A stretch of 64,000 nucleotides of DNA from UBA966 sp046350355 (GCA_046350355.1 JAXMAN010000002.1:620001-684000); one strand, 5' to 3'. Positions 8,057 through 17,466 are shown, numbered from the stretch's first letter. The notes: generated by a model from the sequence alone, not told the origin. Made by a program: numbers and translations.

Positions 8057-9442
8057 GTGGCGGCCTCCAACGCGCTCAACGCACCCAACCAGAACGCACC
8101 CTCCGGCGCGCGCGCCTCGCTGGTCCTGGCGGTGGCGACGCTCGCGCTCGCCTTCGCGCTCCTGACGGTGCCGGCGATCCTGCACGGCGGCGGCGTGACG
8201 AGCGAGCAGTGGGACCAGGACATCGCGCACTGGCCGACGGTGGAGCAGTTCGCGCGCCAGTTCCCGACGCCGCGCATCGACGACTATCCCAGCGCGACCG
8301 GCCCCGGCTACCACCTGCTGCTGGCGCCGCTGGTGGCCGCGGGCGCATCGCTGACGACGGTGCGGCTGGCGAGCGCGCTCTTCGGGCTCGCCTTCGTGCT
8401 CGTGGCGTGGAAGGGCGCGGCACGCTGGATCGGCGCGTGGCCCGCGGCCGCGCTGGTGGCGCCGCTGCTCTGCTCGAGCTACCTGGTCGCGGGGAGCATC
8501 TGGCTGACGACGGACTCGCTGGCGCTGACGCTCGCGGCGACGCTGCTGGCGCTCGCGGCCTTCGGCGTGCCGCGCGCAGGGCTCTTCGTGCAGTGCGCGC
8601 TCCTGGGCATGGCCGCGCTGGCGGTGCGCCAGACGATGCTCTGGGCCGCCGCGCCGCTGCTGGTCGCGGGGATCCTGGGCAGCCCGCTGGGCAACCACGC
8701 GGGCCCCGGCGAGCAGTGGGCCGGCGATGCGCCGCGGCGCTGGTGGCGGCTGGGGATGGCGGCGCTCGCGGTGCTCGCGATGCTGCTCACGCTGGGCGCC
8801 TTCGTCTCCACCTGGGGCGGGCTGACGCCGCCGCAGTACCAGGAGCGCCTCTCGCGGACCTTCGCGGTCGCCGCGCCGGCGCTGGGGCTGGGGCTCGTGG
8901 GGCTGTGGGGCGGCATGCTCCTGCTGCCGGACCTGCCGCGCGTGCTCGCGCAGCTCTGGCGGGCGCGCGGCGTGGCGGCGGGGGTGCTTGCGCTCGCGCT
9001 GGTGGCGGCGCTCGTCCCCGAGACCAGCTTCGACCGCGACGCCGGACGCTGGGGCGGACCGATCTGGCAGCTTGTCGCGCGCACGCCCGCCCCCGGCGAG
9101 CGCTCGCTCGTGCTCGCGGGGCTCGCGTGCGTGGGCGCGCTCGTGCTGCTGGCGCTCTGGCAGCGCGCGGCCGAGCGCGGACGCGGGCGCGCGGCCAGCG
9201 TGATCGTCGTCGCGCTGCTGGCGATGATGGCGGTGCAGATCGGCAACAAGGAGCTGTACGAGCGCTACCAGGACCCGGTGATCCTGCTCGCCTTGGCGTG
9301 GCTCGCGGCGATGGGCTGCGGCCGCGGCGAGGCGCGCACGGGCCGGCTGGCGCTGGGAGCGCTGCTGCTGGCGGCCGCGCAGCTGGCGGTCACGGTGGCG
9401 AACACGCTGCTGCCGGTCTTCCGCGGCGACCTGCCCGCGTGA
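8057..9442 (+). CDS. Polytopic membrane protein, GT-C/ALG10-like glycosyltransferase candidate
   Basis: 461 residues starting at GTG 8057, with roughly ten hydrophobic segments. After the first membrane helix, a periplasmic loop contains WDQDIAHWPTVEQF and a later DDYPSATGPGYH segment. It is arranged like the acidic first loop and PPGLY segment of GT-C enzymes that use polyprenyl-phosphate sugars (ALG10/DIE2, ArnT type). Later helices contain VRQTMLWA and, at the end, ELYERYQDPV. I assign it to that fold class tentatively. Its position directly after the UbiA-type phosphoribosyltransferase supports a role in lipid-linked sugar transfer. It is convergent with sdhA. Confidence 0.6.
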   Translation: MAASNALNAPNQNAPSGARASLVLAVATLALAFALLTVPAILHGGGVTSEQWDQDIAHWPTVEQFARQFPTPRIDDYPSATGPGYHLLLAPLVAAGASLTTVRLASALFGLAFVLVAWKGAARWIGAWPAAALVAPLLCSSYLVAGSIWLTTDSLALTLAATLLALAAFGVPRAGLFVQCALLGMAALAVRQTMLWAAAPLLVAGILGSPLGNHAGPGEQWAGDAPRRWWRLGMAALAVLAMLLTLGAFVSTWGGLTPPQYQERLSRTFAVAAPALGLGLVGLWGGMLLLPDLPRVLAQLWRARGVAAGVLALALVAALVPETSFDRDAGRWGGPIWQLVARTPAPGERSLVLAGLACVGALVLLALWQRAAERGRGRAASVIVVALLAMMAVQIGNKELYERYQDPVILLALAWLAAMGCGRGEARTGRLALGALLLAAAQLAVTVANTLLPVFRGDLPA

Positions 9443-9487
9443 CGGCGCGCCGGGGCGAGGACCCACCCCCCGCGTGACGCGGCGCGC

Positions 9488-11371
9488 TCAGTGAGCGCCC
9501 GCGCCGACGGGCTTCGCGCCCGACTTCGCCGAATCGCCCTTCTTGCCGTAGGTGCGCGCGCGCGGCGCGACCAGGGGCGCCTCGACGGGCTCCCAGCGGA
9601 TCTCGCAGTGGCGCGTCTGCGCGTTCCACGCGGCGACCGAGGTCTTCATGAACTCCGCGTCGTTGCGCTCGGGGAAGTCGCTGCGGTAGTGGCTGCCGCG
9701 GCTCTCCTTGCGCAGCTCGCCCGCGGTGAGCATCGCGTCCGCGAGCACGAGCATGTCGCCCAGCGCGCGCGTGTAGATGAGGTTCTGGTTGGTCCACATC
9801 CCCGTGTCGCTCAGGCGCACGCGGGCGTAGCGCTCGCGCAGCGTCTCCAGCGTGCGGCGCGCGCGGGCCAGGCGGTCCGCCGTCTTGACGACGGTGCTCG
9901 CCTCGGTCATCTCCTCGCCCAGCTCGAAGCCGATCGCGTACGGGTTCTCCGTGCCGGTGCTCGAGACCAGCGACTGCACCGTCGCCTCCTCGGCCTTGAC
10001 GGCGTCGTCGTAGAGGGACGCGGGGGCCTCGGCGCGCGCGGCGTTCTCGCGCGCGTAGTTGACGATCGAGAAGCCGCCGAAGAGTCCGTCGAAGGTGCAG
10101 CTCAGCAGCGCGTTGGCGCCCAGGCGGTTCGCGCCGTGGTACTGGTAGTTGCACTCGCCCAGCGCGTAGAGGCCGGTGACGTTGGTCATCAGGTTCTTCG
10201 TGGAACCCTGGACCATGCCCTTCTGGTCGGGCTTGGGCTCGTAGCCGACCCACATGCCGCCCATCGAGTAGTGGACGCCGGGGAAGATGCGCATCGGCAC
10301 CTCGGCCGGGTCCTCGCCGACGAACTTGCGGTAGATCTCGATGATGCCGCCGAGCTTGTGCTCCAGGTACTCGCGCCCGAGGTGCGTCAGGTCGAGGTAG
10401 ACCTGACGCCGCCCGCCGACGCCCAGGCCGTCGTCGACGCAGACGGAGAAGATCTCGCGCGTGGCGATGTCGCGGGGCACGAGGTTGCCGTAGGAGGGGT
10501 AGCGCTCCTCGAGGAAGTAGTAGCGCTCGGCCTCGGGGATCTGGCGCGGGTCGCGCGTGTCGCCGGCCTTGCGCGGCACCCAGACGCGGCCGCCCTCGCC
10601 GCGCGCGCTCTCGGACATCAGGCGCAGCTTGTCGGCGCCGGGGATCGCGGTCGGGTGCACCTGCACGAACTCGCTGTTGGCGTACCAGACGCCCGAGCGG
10701 TAGCAGCGGCCCGTCGCGGCGCCGTTGCACATGATCGAGTTGGTGCTCTTGCCGTAGACCAGGCCGAGGCCGCCGGTGGCCATCGCCACCGCGTCCGCGC
10801 GGAAGGCGCGGATCTGCATGGTGCGCTGGTCCTGCGCGACGATGCCGCGGCAGACGCCGTCGGCGTCGATGATCGGGCGCAGGAACTCCCAGTGGATGTA
10901 CTGCGTGACGGTGCCCTCGGCGGTGCAGCGGCGCGCCTGCTCGTCGAGCGCGTAGAGGAGCTGCTGGCCGGTGGTCGCGCCGGAGAAGTGCGTGCGCTTG
11001 TAGAGCGAGCCGCCGAAGAGGCGCAGGTCGTGCCGCCCCTCGCTGGTGCGGTTGAAGGGCACGCCCATGCGGTCGAAGAGGTCGATGATCCGCGGCGCCC
11101 AGTTGGCCATCTCGTAGACGGGGGCCTGCTGCGCGAGGAAGTCGCCGCCGTAGACCGTCTCCTGGAAGTGCTCCCACTCGCTGAAGCCCTGCTGGCGCGC
11201 GACGTCGTTGCAGGCGTTGATGCCGCCCTGCGCGCAGACCGAGTGGCTGCGCTTGACGGGGACGACGCTGAAGAGGTCGACCTGGAGGCCGAGCTCGGCG
11301 CACTTGACGGCGCCCGCGAGTCCGGCGAGTCCGCCGCCGACGATGATCACGCGCTGGGTCTTGGAGGCCAT
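9488..11371 (-). CDS. sdhA: Succinate dehydrogenase/fumarate reductase flavoprotein subunit
   Basis: 627 residues. The FAD Rossmann motif GGGLAGLAGA is at residues 12-21. The HSVCAQGGINA segment supplies the covalent FAD ligand His43. Substrate and capping-domain motifs include TTGQQLLYALDEQ, ATGGLGLVYGKSTNSI, RGEGGRVW and YSMGGMWVGYEP. The length and sequence style match Bacillus-type three-subunit SQR/QFR enzymes. It lies 36 bases after sdhC in the same orientation. The sdhB gene is not next to it but about 2.5 kb further along, beyond two opposite-strand genes. Confidence 0.96.
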   Translation of the reverse strand: MASKTQRVIIVGGGLAGLAGAVKCAELGLQVDLFSVVPVKRSHSVCAQGGINACNDVARQQGFSEWEHFQETVYGGDFLAQQAPVYEMANWAPRIIDLFDRMGVPFNRTSEGRHDLRLFGGSLYKRTHFSGATTGQQLLYALDEQARRCTAEGTVTQYIHWEFLRPIIDADGVCRGIVAQDQRTMQIRAFRADAVAMATGGLGLVYGKSTNSIMCNGAATGRCYRSGVWYANSEFVQVHPTAIPGADKLRLMSESARGEGGRVWVPRKAGDTRDPRQIPEAERYYFLEERYPSYGNLVPRDIATREIFSVCVDDGLGVGGRRQVYLDLTHLGREYLEHKLGGIIEIYRKFVGEDPAEVPMRIFPGVHYSMGGMWVGYEPKPDQKGMVQGSTKNLMTNVTGLYALGECNYQYHGANRLGANALLSCTFDGLFGGFSIVNYARENAARAEAPASLYDDAVKAEEATVQSLVSSTGTENPYAIGFELGEEMTEASTVVKTADRLARARRTLETLRERYARVRLSDTGMWTNQNLIYTRALGDMLVLADAMLTAGELRKESRGSHYRSDFPERNDAEFMKTSVAAWNAQTRHCEIRWEPVEAPLVAPRARTYGKKGDSAKSGAKPVGAGAH

Positions 11372-11407
11372 GGATGTCCGCTGTGAGAGGGGTTCGGGGA
11401 GAGTCGA

Positions 11408-12208
11408 TCAGGGATGCTCGGGGGCGTGCGCCTCGGCCATGCGGGACTCGGCCTGCTTGGCCGCGGGGATGTCCAGCGTGGTGAAGCCGTAGACCGCGAG
11501 CACCGCGGCCAGCGCGAGCACCGCGCCGATGCCGGCGCAGACCTGGCCCCAGCGCCGCATCGCCGGGGCGCTCAGCGTGAGGCCCCAGGTGATGCCCGCG
11601 GTCCAGAGCCCGTTGGCGAAGTGGAAGACGATCGAGAGGACGCAGACCAGGTAGAAGGCCGCCATCAGCGCGCCCGCCTTGCCCTGCTGGAAGTGCACCG
11701 CGGTCGAGCTGGCCGCCGCGTGCGCATCGAAGCTGGGGAAGAGGCCGCCGAAGGTCCAGCCCCAGCGCAGGCTCGCGATGTGCGCGAAGATGAAGACGAA
11801 GGCCAGGTAGCCGGTGATGCGCTGCCAGACGTAGCGCCAGTTGTCCTGGTAGGCGTAGCGCTGCGTGTTGAAGCGCGCCTGGCGCGCGAAGTAGACGCCG
11901 AAGGCCGCGTGGAAGGCCAGGGGCAGCCAGAGCCCGAAGACCTCGATCAGGAAGAGGAAGGGGAGGCTGTGGATGAAGTCCACCTCCTCCTGGAAGGTCT
12001 GCACGCCGCGGACCACCGGGTCGACCGCGCTCGTGGGGCTGGTCCAGCGCCCCCACATGATCGAGCTGTTGGTGAACAGGTGCGGGAAGAGGAAGAGGCC
12101 GATGGGCACGATGCCCGAGAGCGAGTGCAGGCGCCGCAGCAGGAAGTAGTGCTTGGCGAGGAGGCTCTGGCTTTCGGCGCTGGGGGCGGCGTGTGCGAGG
12201 GTGGTCAC
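11408..12208 (-). CDS. sdhC: Succinate dehydrogenase cytochrome b558-type membrane anchor
   Basis: 266 residues with five hydrophobic segments, as in the single-anchor dihaem cytochrome b558 of Bacillus-type complex II. Candidate haem-ligand histidines sit in LLRRLHSLSGI, FLFPHLFTN, FHAAFGVYF, FIFAHIASLRW and SIVFHFANGLW. No separate SdhD is present, consistent with this class. It is upstream of sdhA and 67 bases after the stop of the DUF1844 gene, so the three may share a transcript. Confidence 0.92.
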   Translation of the reverse strand: MTTLAHAAPSAESQSLLAKHYFLLRRLHSLSGIVPIGLFLFPHLFTNSSIMWGRWTSPTSAVDPVVRGVQTFQEEVDFIHSLPFLFLIEVFGLWLPLAFHAAFGVYFARQARFNTQRYAYQDNWRYVWQRITGYLAFVFIFAHIASLRWGWTFGGLFPSFDAHAAASSTAVHFQQGKAGALMAAFYLVCVLSIVFHFANGLWTAGITWGLTLSAPAMRRWGQVCAGIGAVLALAAVLAVYGFTTLDIPAAKQAESRMAEAHAPEHP

Positions 12209-12275
12209 GGGGTGCTCGTGGCGTGCCGGGTGCGGTGGAGGGCGGCGCGCCGCGCGCGGGCGGCGCGTGCGCGCG

Positions 12276-12806
12276 TCAGGGGACGATGAGCTTGCTGGAG
12301 GAGGGCTTCGCGGCGGGCGCCGCGCCCGGGGCGCCGACGCCGCCGAGGGTCGCGCCCGCCGGCGGGGCGGCCGCGGCCTGGACGCTGCCGGGGCTGCGCT
12401 GCATCTGCTCGGCGACCATGCGCGTGATCTGCGCGAAGCGGTGCTGGAGCTCGCGCAGGACCTCGGTGAGCTCCTTCTCCTCGTCGGGAGTGAGGTTGCC
12501 CTTGGTCTTGTCGGCGAGGACCTGCAGCAGGTCGATGGCGAACTGCGAGCCGGGCAGGTCGACGACGACGCGGCCCTGCTGGTCGGCCATCGTGCCCAGC
12601 CCCATCACCGCCTGCGAGGCGAGGAGGCCGACGAGGCTGCGGAACTCCGCGGGGGGCAGGCCGTCGGGGCCCATCTCCGCGTCGCGCGCGCTGCGCGCGG
12701 ACTCCTCGCGGGCGAGGCGCTCGCGCTCGGCCTGCGCCTGCGCCTTCCAGTCGGCGTCGACATGGAGGCTGGGGGAGGCGGGGTTGGTCGGGTTGGTCTC
12801 CGTCAC
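12276..12806 (-). CDS. DUF1844 domain protein
   Basis: 176 residues from a GTG at 12806. The central FRSLVGLLASQAVMGLG segment and VVVDLPGSQFAIDLLQVL followed by KGNLTPDEEKEL are the DUF1844 signature. This is a small soluble family common in planctomycetes and other bacteria, with no assigned function. The N-terminus is a charged, probably coiled segment rich in Ala/Glu/Arg, and the tail is Ala/Pro-rich. The start is the GTG closest to the conserved domain on the sdhC side of the 60-base region shared with the divergent lipoprotein gene. It is probably cotranscribed with sdhC-sdhA. Confidence 0.8.
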   Translation of the reverse strand: MTETNPTNPASPSLHVDADWKAQAQAERERLAREESARSARDAEMGPDGLPPAEFRSLVGLLASQAVMGLGTMADQQGRVVVDLPGSQFAIDLLQVLADKTKGNLTPDEEKELTEVLRELQHRFAQITRMVAEQMQRSPGSVQAAAAPPAGATLGGVGAPGAAPAAKPSSSKLIVP

Positions 12807-12866
12807 GGCTGGTGCCACCTTTCGTCTGGATCCCGAAGTATAGGACGGCGCGGACGGGCCTTCCGT

Positions 12867-14222
12867 ATGATCCGCCGCATGTGCATGGAGGCCCGGACGC
12901 ACGCCTGGCGCAGGATGGGCGCCGCAGCGCTCGCCGCGCTCGGCGCGCTCGCGTCGGGCTGCAGCAGCGCGCAGGACAAGCAGGAGGTGCGGCAGGTTGA
13001 CCTGGCCGCCTTCGCCACGCCGCCCAAGGGGCCCATGCCCGAGGTGGTCGAGATCCCGCTGCCGGACATCGAGCCGCCCAGCAAGACCGAGGTGACCGAG
13101 ACGACGGACCTGCCCGGCGGCATCAAGCGCACCGAGCGGATGGAGCGTCTGACCGCGGTCGATCCCGCCACCCAGAAGCGCACCACCGAGGTCGAGGATC
13201 AGGGTTCCGGCGTCGCGCTGCGCGTCGGCCAGCGCTGGCCCGTCGAGAGCCTCATCGGGCAGATCAACGGGCGCCCGATCTTCGCGAACCAGTTCCTCGA
13301 CGACCTGCAGGCGAACATCCTCGCCCAGCTCGCCCAGATGAACGAGAAGAACCAGCAGCAGGTGCGCATGGCGGTCGAGCGCCTGATCCGCGACCGCTTC
13401 ATGCAGCAGGTCAACAACGAGCTGGTGCTGGCCGAGGCGGAGAGCCGCCTCTCGCCCGACATGAAGATGGGCCTGCTCGCCTTCCTGCGCAACGTGCAGG
13501 AAGAGACGATCGCGGCGCGCGGCGGCAGCCGGTCCAGCGCCGAGGAGTCGCTGCGCGAGCAGGAGGGCATGTCCGTCGACCAGTGGCTCGAGCTGCGCAA
13601 GAACCAGGCCCTCGCCGCGGACCTGCTGCGCCGCAAGGTCGAGGGACGCGTCATCGTGAGCTGGCGCGAGGTGGAGCGCCTCTACGAGGTCAACCGCGCG
13701 CAGTTCTCGCCGGACCCGATCTACCACCTCGGCCGCATCCTGCTCCCCAAGACCGACACGGCGCGCATCGCGGATGTGAAGGCGATGTTCGCGCAGAAGA
13801 AGAGCTTCGAGGAGGTGGCGAAGTCCATCGGCGCGGCCAACGGCGGCAAGTGGGACTCGGTGCGCGTCCACGACGGCGCGATGCAGGTCGGCAACTACGA
13901 CGACGCCGTCGCGGCCCGCCTGCGCACGCTCCTGCCGGGCATGGTGAGCGAGCCGCTGGAGATGCGCACATCCATCGCCTGGTACGCGATCATCGGCACC
14001 GATGTCCCCGAATCGGTCAGCATCTTCGACCCGAAGCTGCAGCTCATGCTGCGCCGGCAGCTGGAGGTGCAGCGCTCCGAGATCGAGCGCTTCAACTACC
14101 TCATGTCGCTGCGCAAGCGCTGGCTCTCGGCGAGCATCGCCAAGATGGAGCAGCGCCTGCAGAAGATCGCGCGCGAGCGGTACATCGATCCCGCGGTCGC
14201 CGCGCTGGGCGCGAACAAATAG
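12867..14222 (+). CDS. SurA-like chaperone lipoprotein
   Basis: 451 residues from ATG 12867; ATGs at 12879 and 12885 are alternatives. The lipobox is LGALASGC, so it is probably anchored in an outer or inner membrane leaflet. After a Pro-rich linker, a SurA/PpiD N-terminal-like helical module runs from about residue 115 (IGQINGRPIFANQFLDDL) to 260. A parvulin-like stretch (YHLGRILLPKTD, then FAQKKSFEEVAKSIG, then NGGKW) begins at about 285. It lacks an obvious complete parvulin active site, so isomerase activity is doubtful. It ends in a charged helical tail. Likely periplasmic chaperone. It is divergent from the DUF1844 gene and convergent with yraN. Confidence 0.75.
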   Translation: MIRRMCMEARTHAWRRMGAAALAALGALASGCSSAQDKQEVRQVDLAAFATPPKGPMPEVVEIPLPDIEPPSKTEVTETTDLPGGIKRTERMERLTAVDPATQKRTTEVEDQGSGVALRVGQRWPVESLIGQINGRPIFANQFLDDLQANILAQLAQMNEKNQQQVRMAVERLIRDRFMQQVNNELVLAEAESRLSPDMKMGLLAFLRNVQEETIAARGGSRSSAEESLREQEGMSVDQWLELRKNQALAADLLRRKVEGRVIVSWREVERLYEVNRAQFSPDPIYHLGRILLPKTDTARIADVKAMFAQKKSFEEVAKSIGAANGGKWDSVRVHDGAMQVGNYDDAVAARLRTLLPGMVSEPLEMRTSIAWYAIIGTDVPESVSIFDPKLQLMLRRQLEVQRSEIERFNYLMSLRKRWLSASIAKMEQRLQKIARERYIDPAVAALGANK

Positions 14223-14228
14223 CGCGCC

Positions 14229-14621
14229 TCAGCCCGCGTCGAAGGCATGGGGGTAGTGCAACACGCGCAGCGGCGCGCCGGGCGGCGCCTCGACCGCGAC
14301 GACGTCGAACTGCAGCATCCGGTCGGACCAGGCGGGCTCGCGCGAGAGCGCGGTCGCCAGCCGCACCAGGCGGTGGCGCTTCACCTGGTCGACGCGGTCC
14401 TCGGGGTGCCAGGGTCCGGCGCGCGTCTTGACCTCCACGACGACGAGCGCTCCCGTGGGTGCGAGCGCGAGCAGGTCCGCCTCGTCGTCGCCGACGCGCA
14501 GGTTGGCGGCCAGGATGCGGTAGCCCTGCTCGCGCAGGTGGTCGGCGGCGGCCGCCTCGCCGCGGCGGGCGAGCTCGGCGCGGGCGCGCGCGGCGGCGCG
14601 CCGGTCGGGCGTGGTGGACAT
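14229..14621 (-). CDS. yraN: YraN/UPF0102 endonuclease-like protein
   Basis: 130 residues. The family pattern is complete: a G-E-xxAAxxLxxxGYxILxxNxR start, then an acidic metal-site signature (GDDEADLLAL, then VVVEVKTR). This matches the D-x-n-ExK nuclease core of UPF0102 proteins. Cellular role not established. ATG 14621 is preferred over the GTG nine bases upstream because the family usually begins just before this point. It is the last gene of the ispA-dxs-GATase run, 69 bases after the GATase stop. Confidence 0.88.
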   Translation of the reverse strand: MSTTPDRRAAARARAELARRGEAAAADHLREQGYRILAANLRVGDDEADLLALAPTGALVVVEVKTRAGPWHPEDRVDQVKRHRLVRLATALSREPAWSDRMLQFDVVAVEAPPGAPLRVLHYPHAFDAG

Positions 14622-14690
14622 CGCGCGCACGCTAGGCGCGTGCGGCGGGAGATCGACGACGTGCTGCGGAAAGGCGCGGGCCGTGCCGCG

Positions 14691-15440
14691 TCAGTGATGG
14701 ATGTCCGCCGGCGAGACCAGCCCGCTCTGCTGGCGCGTGGCCGGGAAGAGCATGAGGTTGGCGAGCTCGAAGGTGCGCTCGGCGAAGCGCTGCGCCGTCG
14801 GATAGTGCTCGGCGGTCGCCTCGCGCAGCGCGGCGCGGCTGGTGCCGGCGGCGGCGAGCTCGGCGTCGGTGGAGGCGTCGATCTCGGAGAGGATCGTCTC
14901 GCGCGTCCACTCCGGGTGGTACTGGATGCCGTAGCTCCACGGCCCGACGCGGAAGGCCTGCACCGGGCAGGCCGCGCCCTTGAGGACCAGCGAGGCGCCC
15001 TCGGGCAGCTTGCTCACGTGCTCGCCGTGGTACGCGAAGACCGTCTGCGACCAGGGGACGCCCGCGTAGAGCGCGTCCTCGATGCCGACGCTCGCGGACT
15101 TCACCGTCACCCAGCCGATCTCCGGCTGCGCCATGCGCGCGACCTCGCCGCCCAGCGCCTTCGCCAGAAGCTGCGCGCCCAGGCAGATGCCCAGCACCGG
15201 AATCTGCGCGGCGTGCGCGGCGCGCAGGAGCTCCAGCTCCTGGCCGACCCATGCGTGCGCGTCGTTGGCCGACTGCGGGCCGCCGAGGCTCACCAGCCCG
15301 TGCACGTCGTCGAGGTCGGGCGGCAGCGCCTGCCCCAGGTCGACGCGGACGATGCGCAGGCGCTGGCCGTGGCGGCGCAGCGCGGTGCCCAGGTGACCCA
15401 GATCCGAGACCTTCGAGTGCTGAATGACGAGGATGGCCAT
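14691..15440 (-). CDS. Class I glutamine amidotransferase-like protein
   Basis: 249 residues. The triad is intact: nucleophile Cys86 in LGICLGAQ, and His175/Glu177 in YHPEW. VSLGGPQSAND supplies the oxyanion region. It resembles stand-alone GATase1 proteins annotated as GMP-synthase-like (YP_ type), which hydrolyse gamma-glutamyl amides; the physiological substrate cannot be read from sequence. It sits 64 bases downstream of dxs on the same strand. No synthetase partner is visible nearby. Confidence 0.85.
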   Translation of the reverse strand: MAILVIQHSKVSDLGHLGTALRRHGQRLRIVRVDLGQALPPDLDDVHGLVSLGGPQSANDAHAWVGQELELLRAAHAAQIPVLGICLGAQLLAKALGGEVARMAQPEIGWVTVKSASVGIEDALYAGVPWSQTVFAYHGEHVSKLPEGASLVLKGAACPVQAFRVGPWSYGIQYHPEWTRETILSEIDASTDAELAAAGTSRAALREATAEHYPTAQRFAERTFELANLMLFPATRQQSGLVSPADIHH

Positions 15441-15504
15441 CGTTTCGTCCGTGAGGCGAGGGGGAGGATGCGGGCGGGCGGTGGTGGTCGCCGCAGGTGC
15501 GCGG

Positions 15505-17466
15505 TCAGACGGAGACCGCCGCGGGCGCGTGCGACGCGCGCGGGGCGCTGGCCTGCCGGTCGATCGCCGCGCGCACGGCGCGGGCGATGCTCGCGGGGTC
15601 GAGGCCGGCGTCCACGAGCTGCTCCTTGCGCTCGCCGTGGTGGATCCACTGGTCCGGGATCGCCAGGCGCGTGACCAGGCGCGTGTCGAGCCCGTGCTCG
15701 TTGCACGCCTCGAGCACGCAGGCGCCGAAGCCGCCGCGCACCGAGTGGTCCTCGACCGTGATCACCGGGATGCCGCGGCCCAGGAGGTCGCGCAGCAGCG
15801 CCACGTCGACGGGCTTCGCGAAGCGCGCGTCGTAGAGGCTGACCTTGTACTCGCCGAGCTGCTTCATCGCCTCGGCGGCGTCGATCACCATCGTGCCGAA
15901 GCCCAGGATCGCGGCGTCGGGCGAGGCGTGGTCGACGAGCGCGCGCGCCTTGCCCAGCTCGAAGGGCGGGCAGGGGCGGTCGGCGAAGAGCGGGCTCACG
16001 CCGTCGCGCGGGTAGCGCAGGCTGGAGATGCCCGCGTCGTAGGAGGCCATGAACTCGAGCGCGGCCTTCATGCTCGGCTCGTCCATCGCGGCGAGGATCG
16101 CCGCCTTGGGCAGCACCGAGAGCATCGAGATGTCGCAGAAGCCGTGGTGCACGGCGCCGTCGCCGCCGACGAGGCCCGCGCGGTCCAGGCACAGGCGCAG
16201 GGGCAGGCCCTGCAGCGCCGCCTCCTGGAAGCACTGGTCGAAGGCGCGCTGGAGGAAGGTGCTGTAGACGGCGAAGAAGGGCTTCCAGCCCGTCTTGGCG
16301 AGGCCGCACATCATGTCGGCGGCGTGGCTCTCGCAGATGCCGGTGTCCCAGACGCGGTCGGGGAACTTCGGCTGCACCTTGGCGATGCCGGTGCCGTCGG
16401 GCATGGCGGCGGTGCACGCGACGACGCGCGGATCGCGCGCCATCAGGTCGCACATCGCCTCGCCGAAGGCGGTCGTGAAGCTGCGGGCGCTCTTCTTGAG
16501 CTCGACGCGGCAGCCCTCGTTCTCCAGGTCCTGCAGCACGCTGAAGGCGCTGGGGGAGTGGAAGGTGCAGCTGTCCTTCTCGGCGAACTCGAAGCCCTTG
16601 CCCTTGACGGTCTTGACGTGCAGGACCATCGGGCGGTCGAAGTCCTTCGCCTCGTTGAGGACATCCACGAGCGTGCGGATGTCGTGGCCGTCGACGGGGC
16701 CGACGGTGACGATGCCGAAGTGCTCGAACCAGCCGTTCTCGTGCACGAGGTTCTTGGAGATCTCGCCCAGGCGGTGGTAGAGGCCGACCAGCCGGTCGCC
16801 GCCCCACATGTGCTTGGCCCACTCGCGCGCGGTCTTCTTGAACTCGCTGTAGCCCTGGCTCAGGCGGACCTTGTCGAAGTACGCCGCGACCGCGCCCTGC
16901 GGCTGCGCGATGCTCATGCCGTTGTCGTTGAGCACGACCAGGAACTGGCGGTTGAGGGTGCCCGCGTTGTTGAGCCCCTCCATCGCGACGCCGTTGACGA
17001 TGCTCGCGTCGCCGATGATGGTGGCGACGCGGCGGCCGGAGCCGTTCTCGGGGGACCAGCCCTCGCCGTTGAGCGCGTCGCCGCGCGCCACGCCCACCGC
17101 GGTGCTGATGCCGGTGCCCGCGTGGCCGACGCTGAAGAGGTCGAAGGCGCTCTCGCGCGGCTCGGGGAAGCCCGCCATGCCGCCGCGCTGGCGCAGCTTG
17201 CCCAGCAGGTGCTGGCGGCCGGTCAGCAGCTTGTGCGTGTAGCACTGGTGGCCGACATCCCACAGCAGCCGGTCGTGGCCGAAGTCGAAGACGTAGTGCA
17301 GGGCGATCGTCAGGTCGACGACGCCCAGGTTCGGGGCCAGGTGGCCGCCGCTGCGCGCCACCTGGTCGCAGATGGCGTGGCGGACCTCCGCGGCGAGCTC
17401 GACCAGCTGCTCGATGGACAGCTGCTTGAGGTCGGCGGGACCGGCGATCGTGGGAAGGATCTTCAT
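15505..17466 (-). CDS. dxs: 1-deoxy-D-xylulose-5-phosphate synthase
   Basis: 653 residues. This is the first step of the MEP isoprenoid pathway: thiamine-diphosphate-dependent condensation of pyruvate and glyceraldehyde 3-phosphate. Visible motifs are GGHLAPNLGVVDLTIALHYVFD with WDVGHQCYTHKLLTGR (N-terminal ThDP domain), GDASIVNGVAMEGLNNAG (ThDP/Mg site), and the transketolase-like Pyr domain with GICESHAADM. The C-terminal domain carries VITVEDHSVRGGFG. It lies downstream of ispA (96-base gap), giving a short isoprenoid operon. Confidence 0.97.
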   Translation of the reverse strand: MKILPTIAGPADLKQLSIEQLVELAAEVRHAICDQVARSGGHLAPNLGVVDLTIALHYVFDFGHDRLLWDVGHQCYTHKLLTGRQHLLGKLRQRGGMAGFPEPRESAFDLFSVGHAGTGISTAVGVARGDALNGEGWSPENGSGRRVATIIGDASIVNGVAMEGLNNAGTLNRQFLVVLNDNGMSIAQPQGAVAAYFDKVRLSQGYSEFKKTAREWAKHMWGGDRLVGLYHRLGEISKNLVHENGWFEHFGIVTVGPVDGHDIRTLVDVLNEAKDFDRPMVLHVKTVKGKGFEFAEKDSCTFHSPSAFSVLQDLENEGCRVELKKSARSFTTAFGEAMCDLMARDPRVVACTAAMPDGTGIAKVQPKFPDRVWDTGICESHAADMMCGLAKTGWKPFFAVYSTFLQRAFDQCFQEAALQGLPLRLCLDRAGLVGGDGAVHHGFCDISMLSVLPKAAILAAMDEPSMKAALEFMASYDAGISSLRYPRDGVSPLFADRPCPPFELGKARALVDHASPDAAILGFGTMVIDAAEAMKQLGEYKVSLYDARFAKPVDVALLRDLLGRGIPVITVEDHSVRGGFGACVLEACNEHGLDTRLVTRLAIPDQWIHHGERKEQLVDAGLDPASIARAVRAAIDRQASAPRASHAPAAVSV

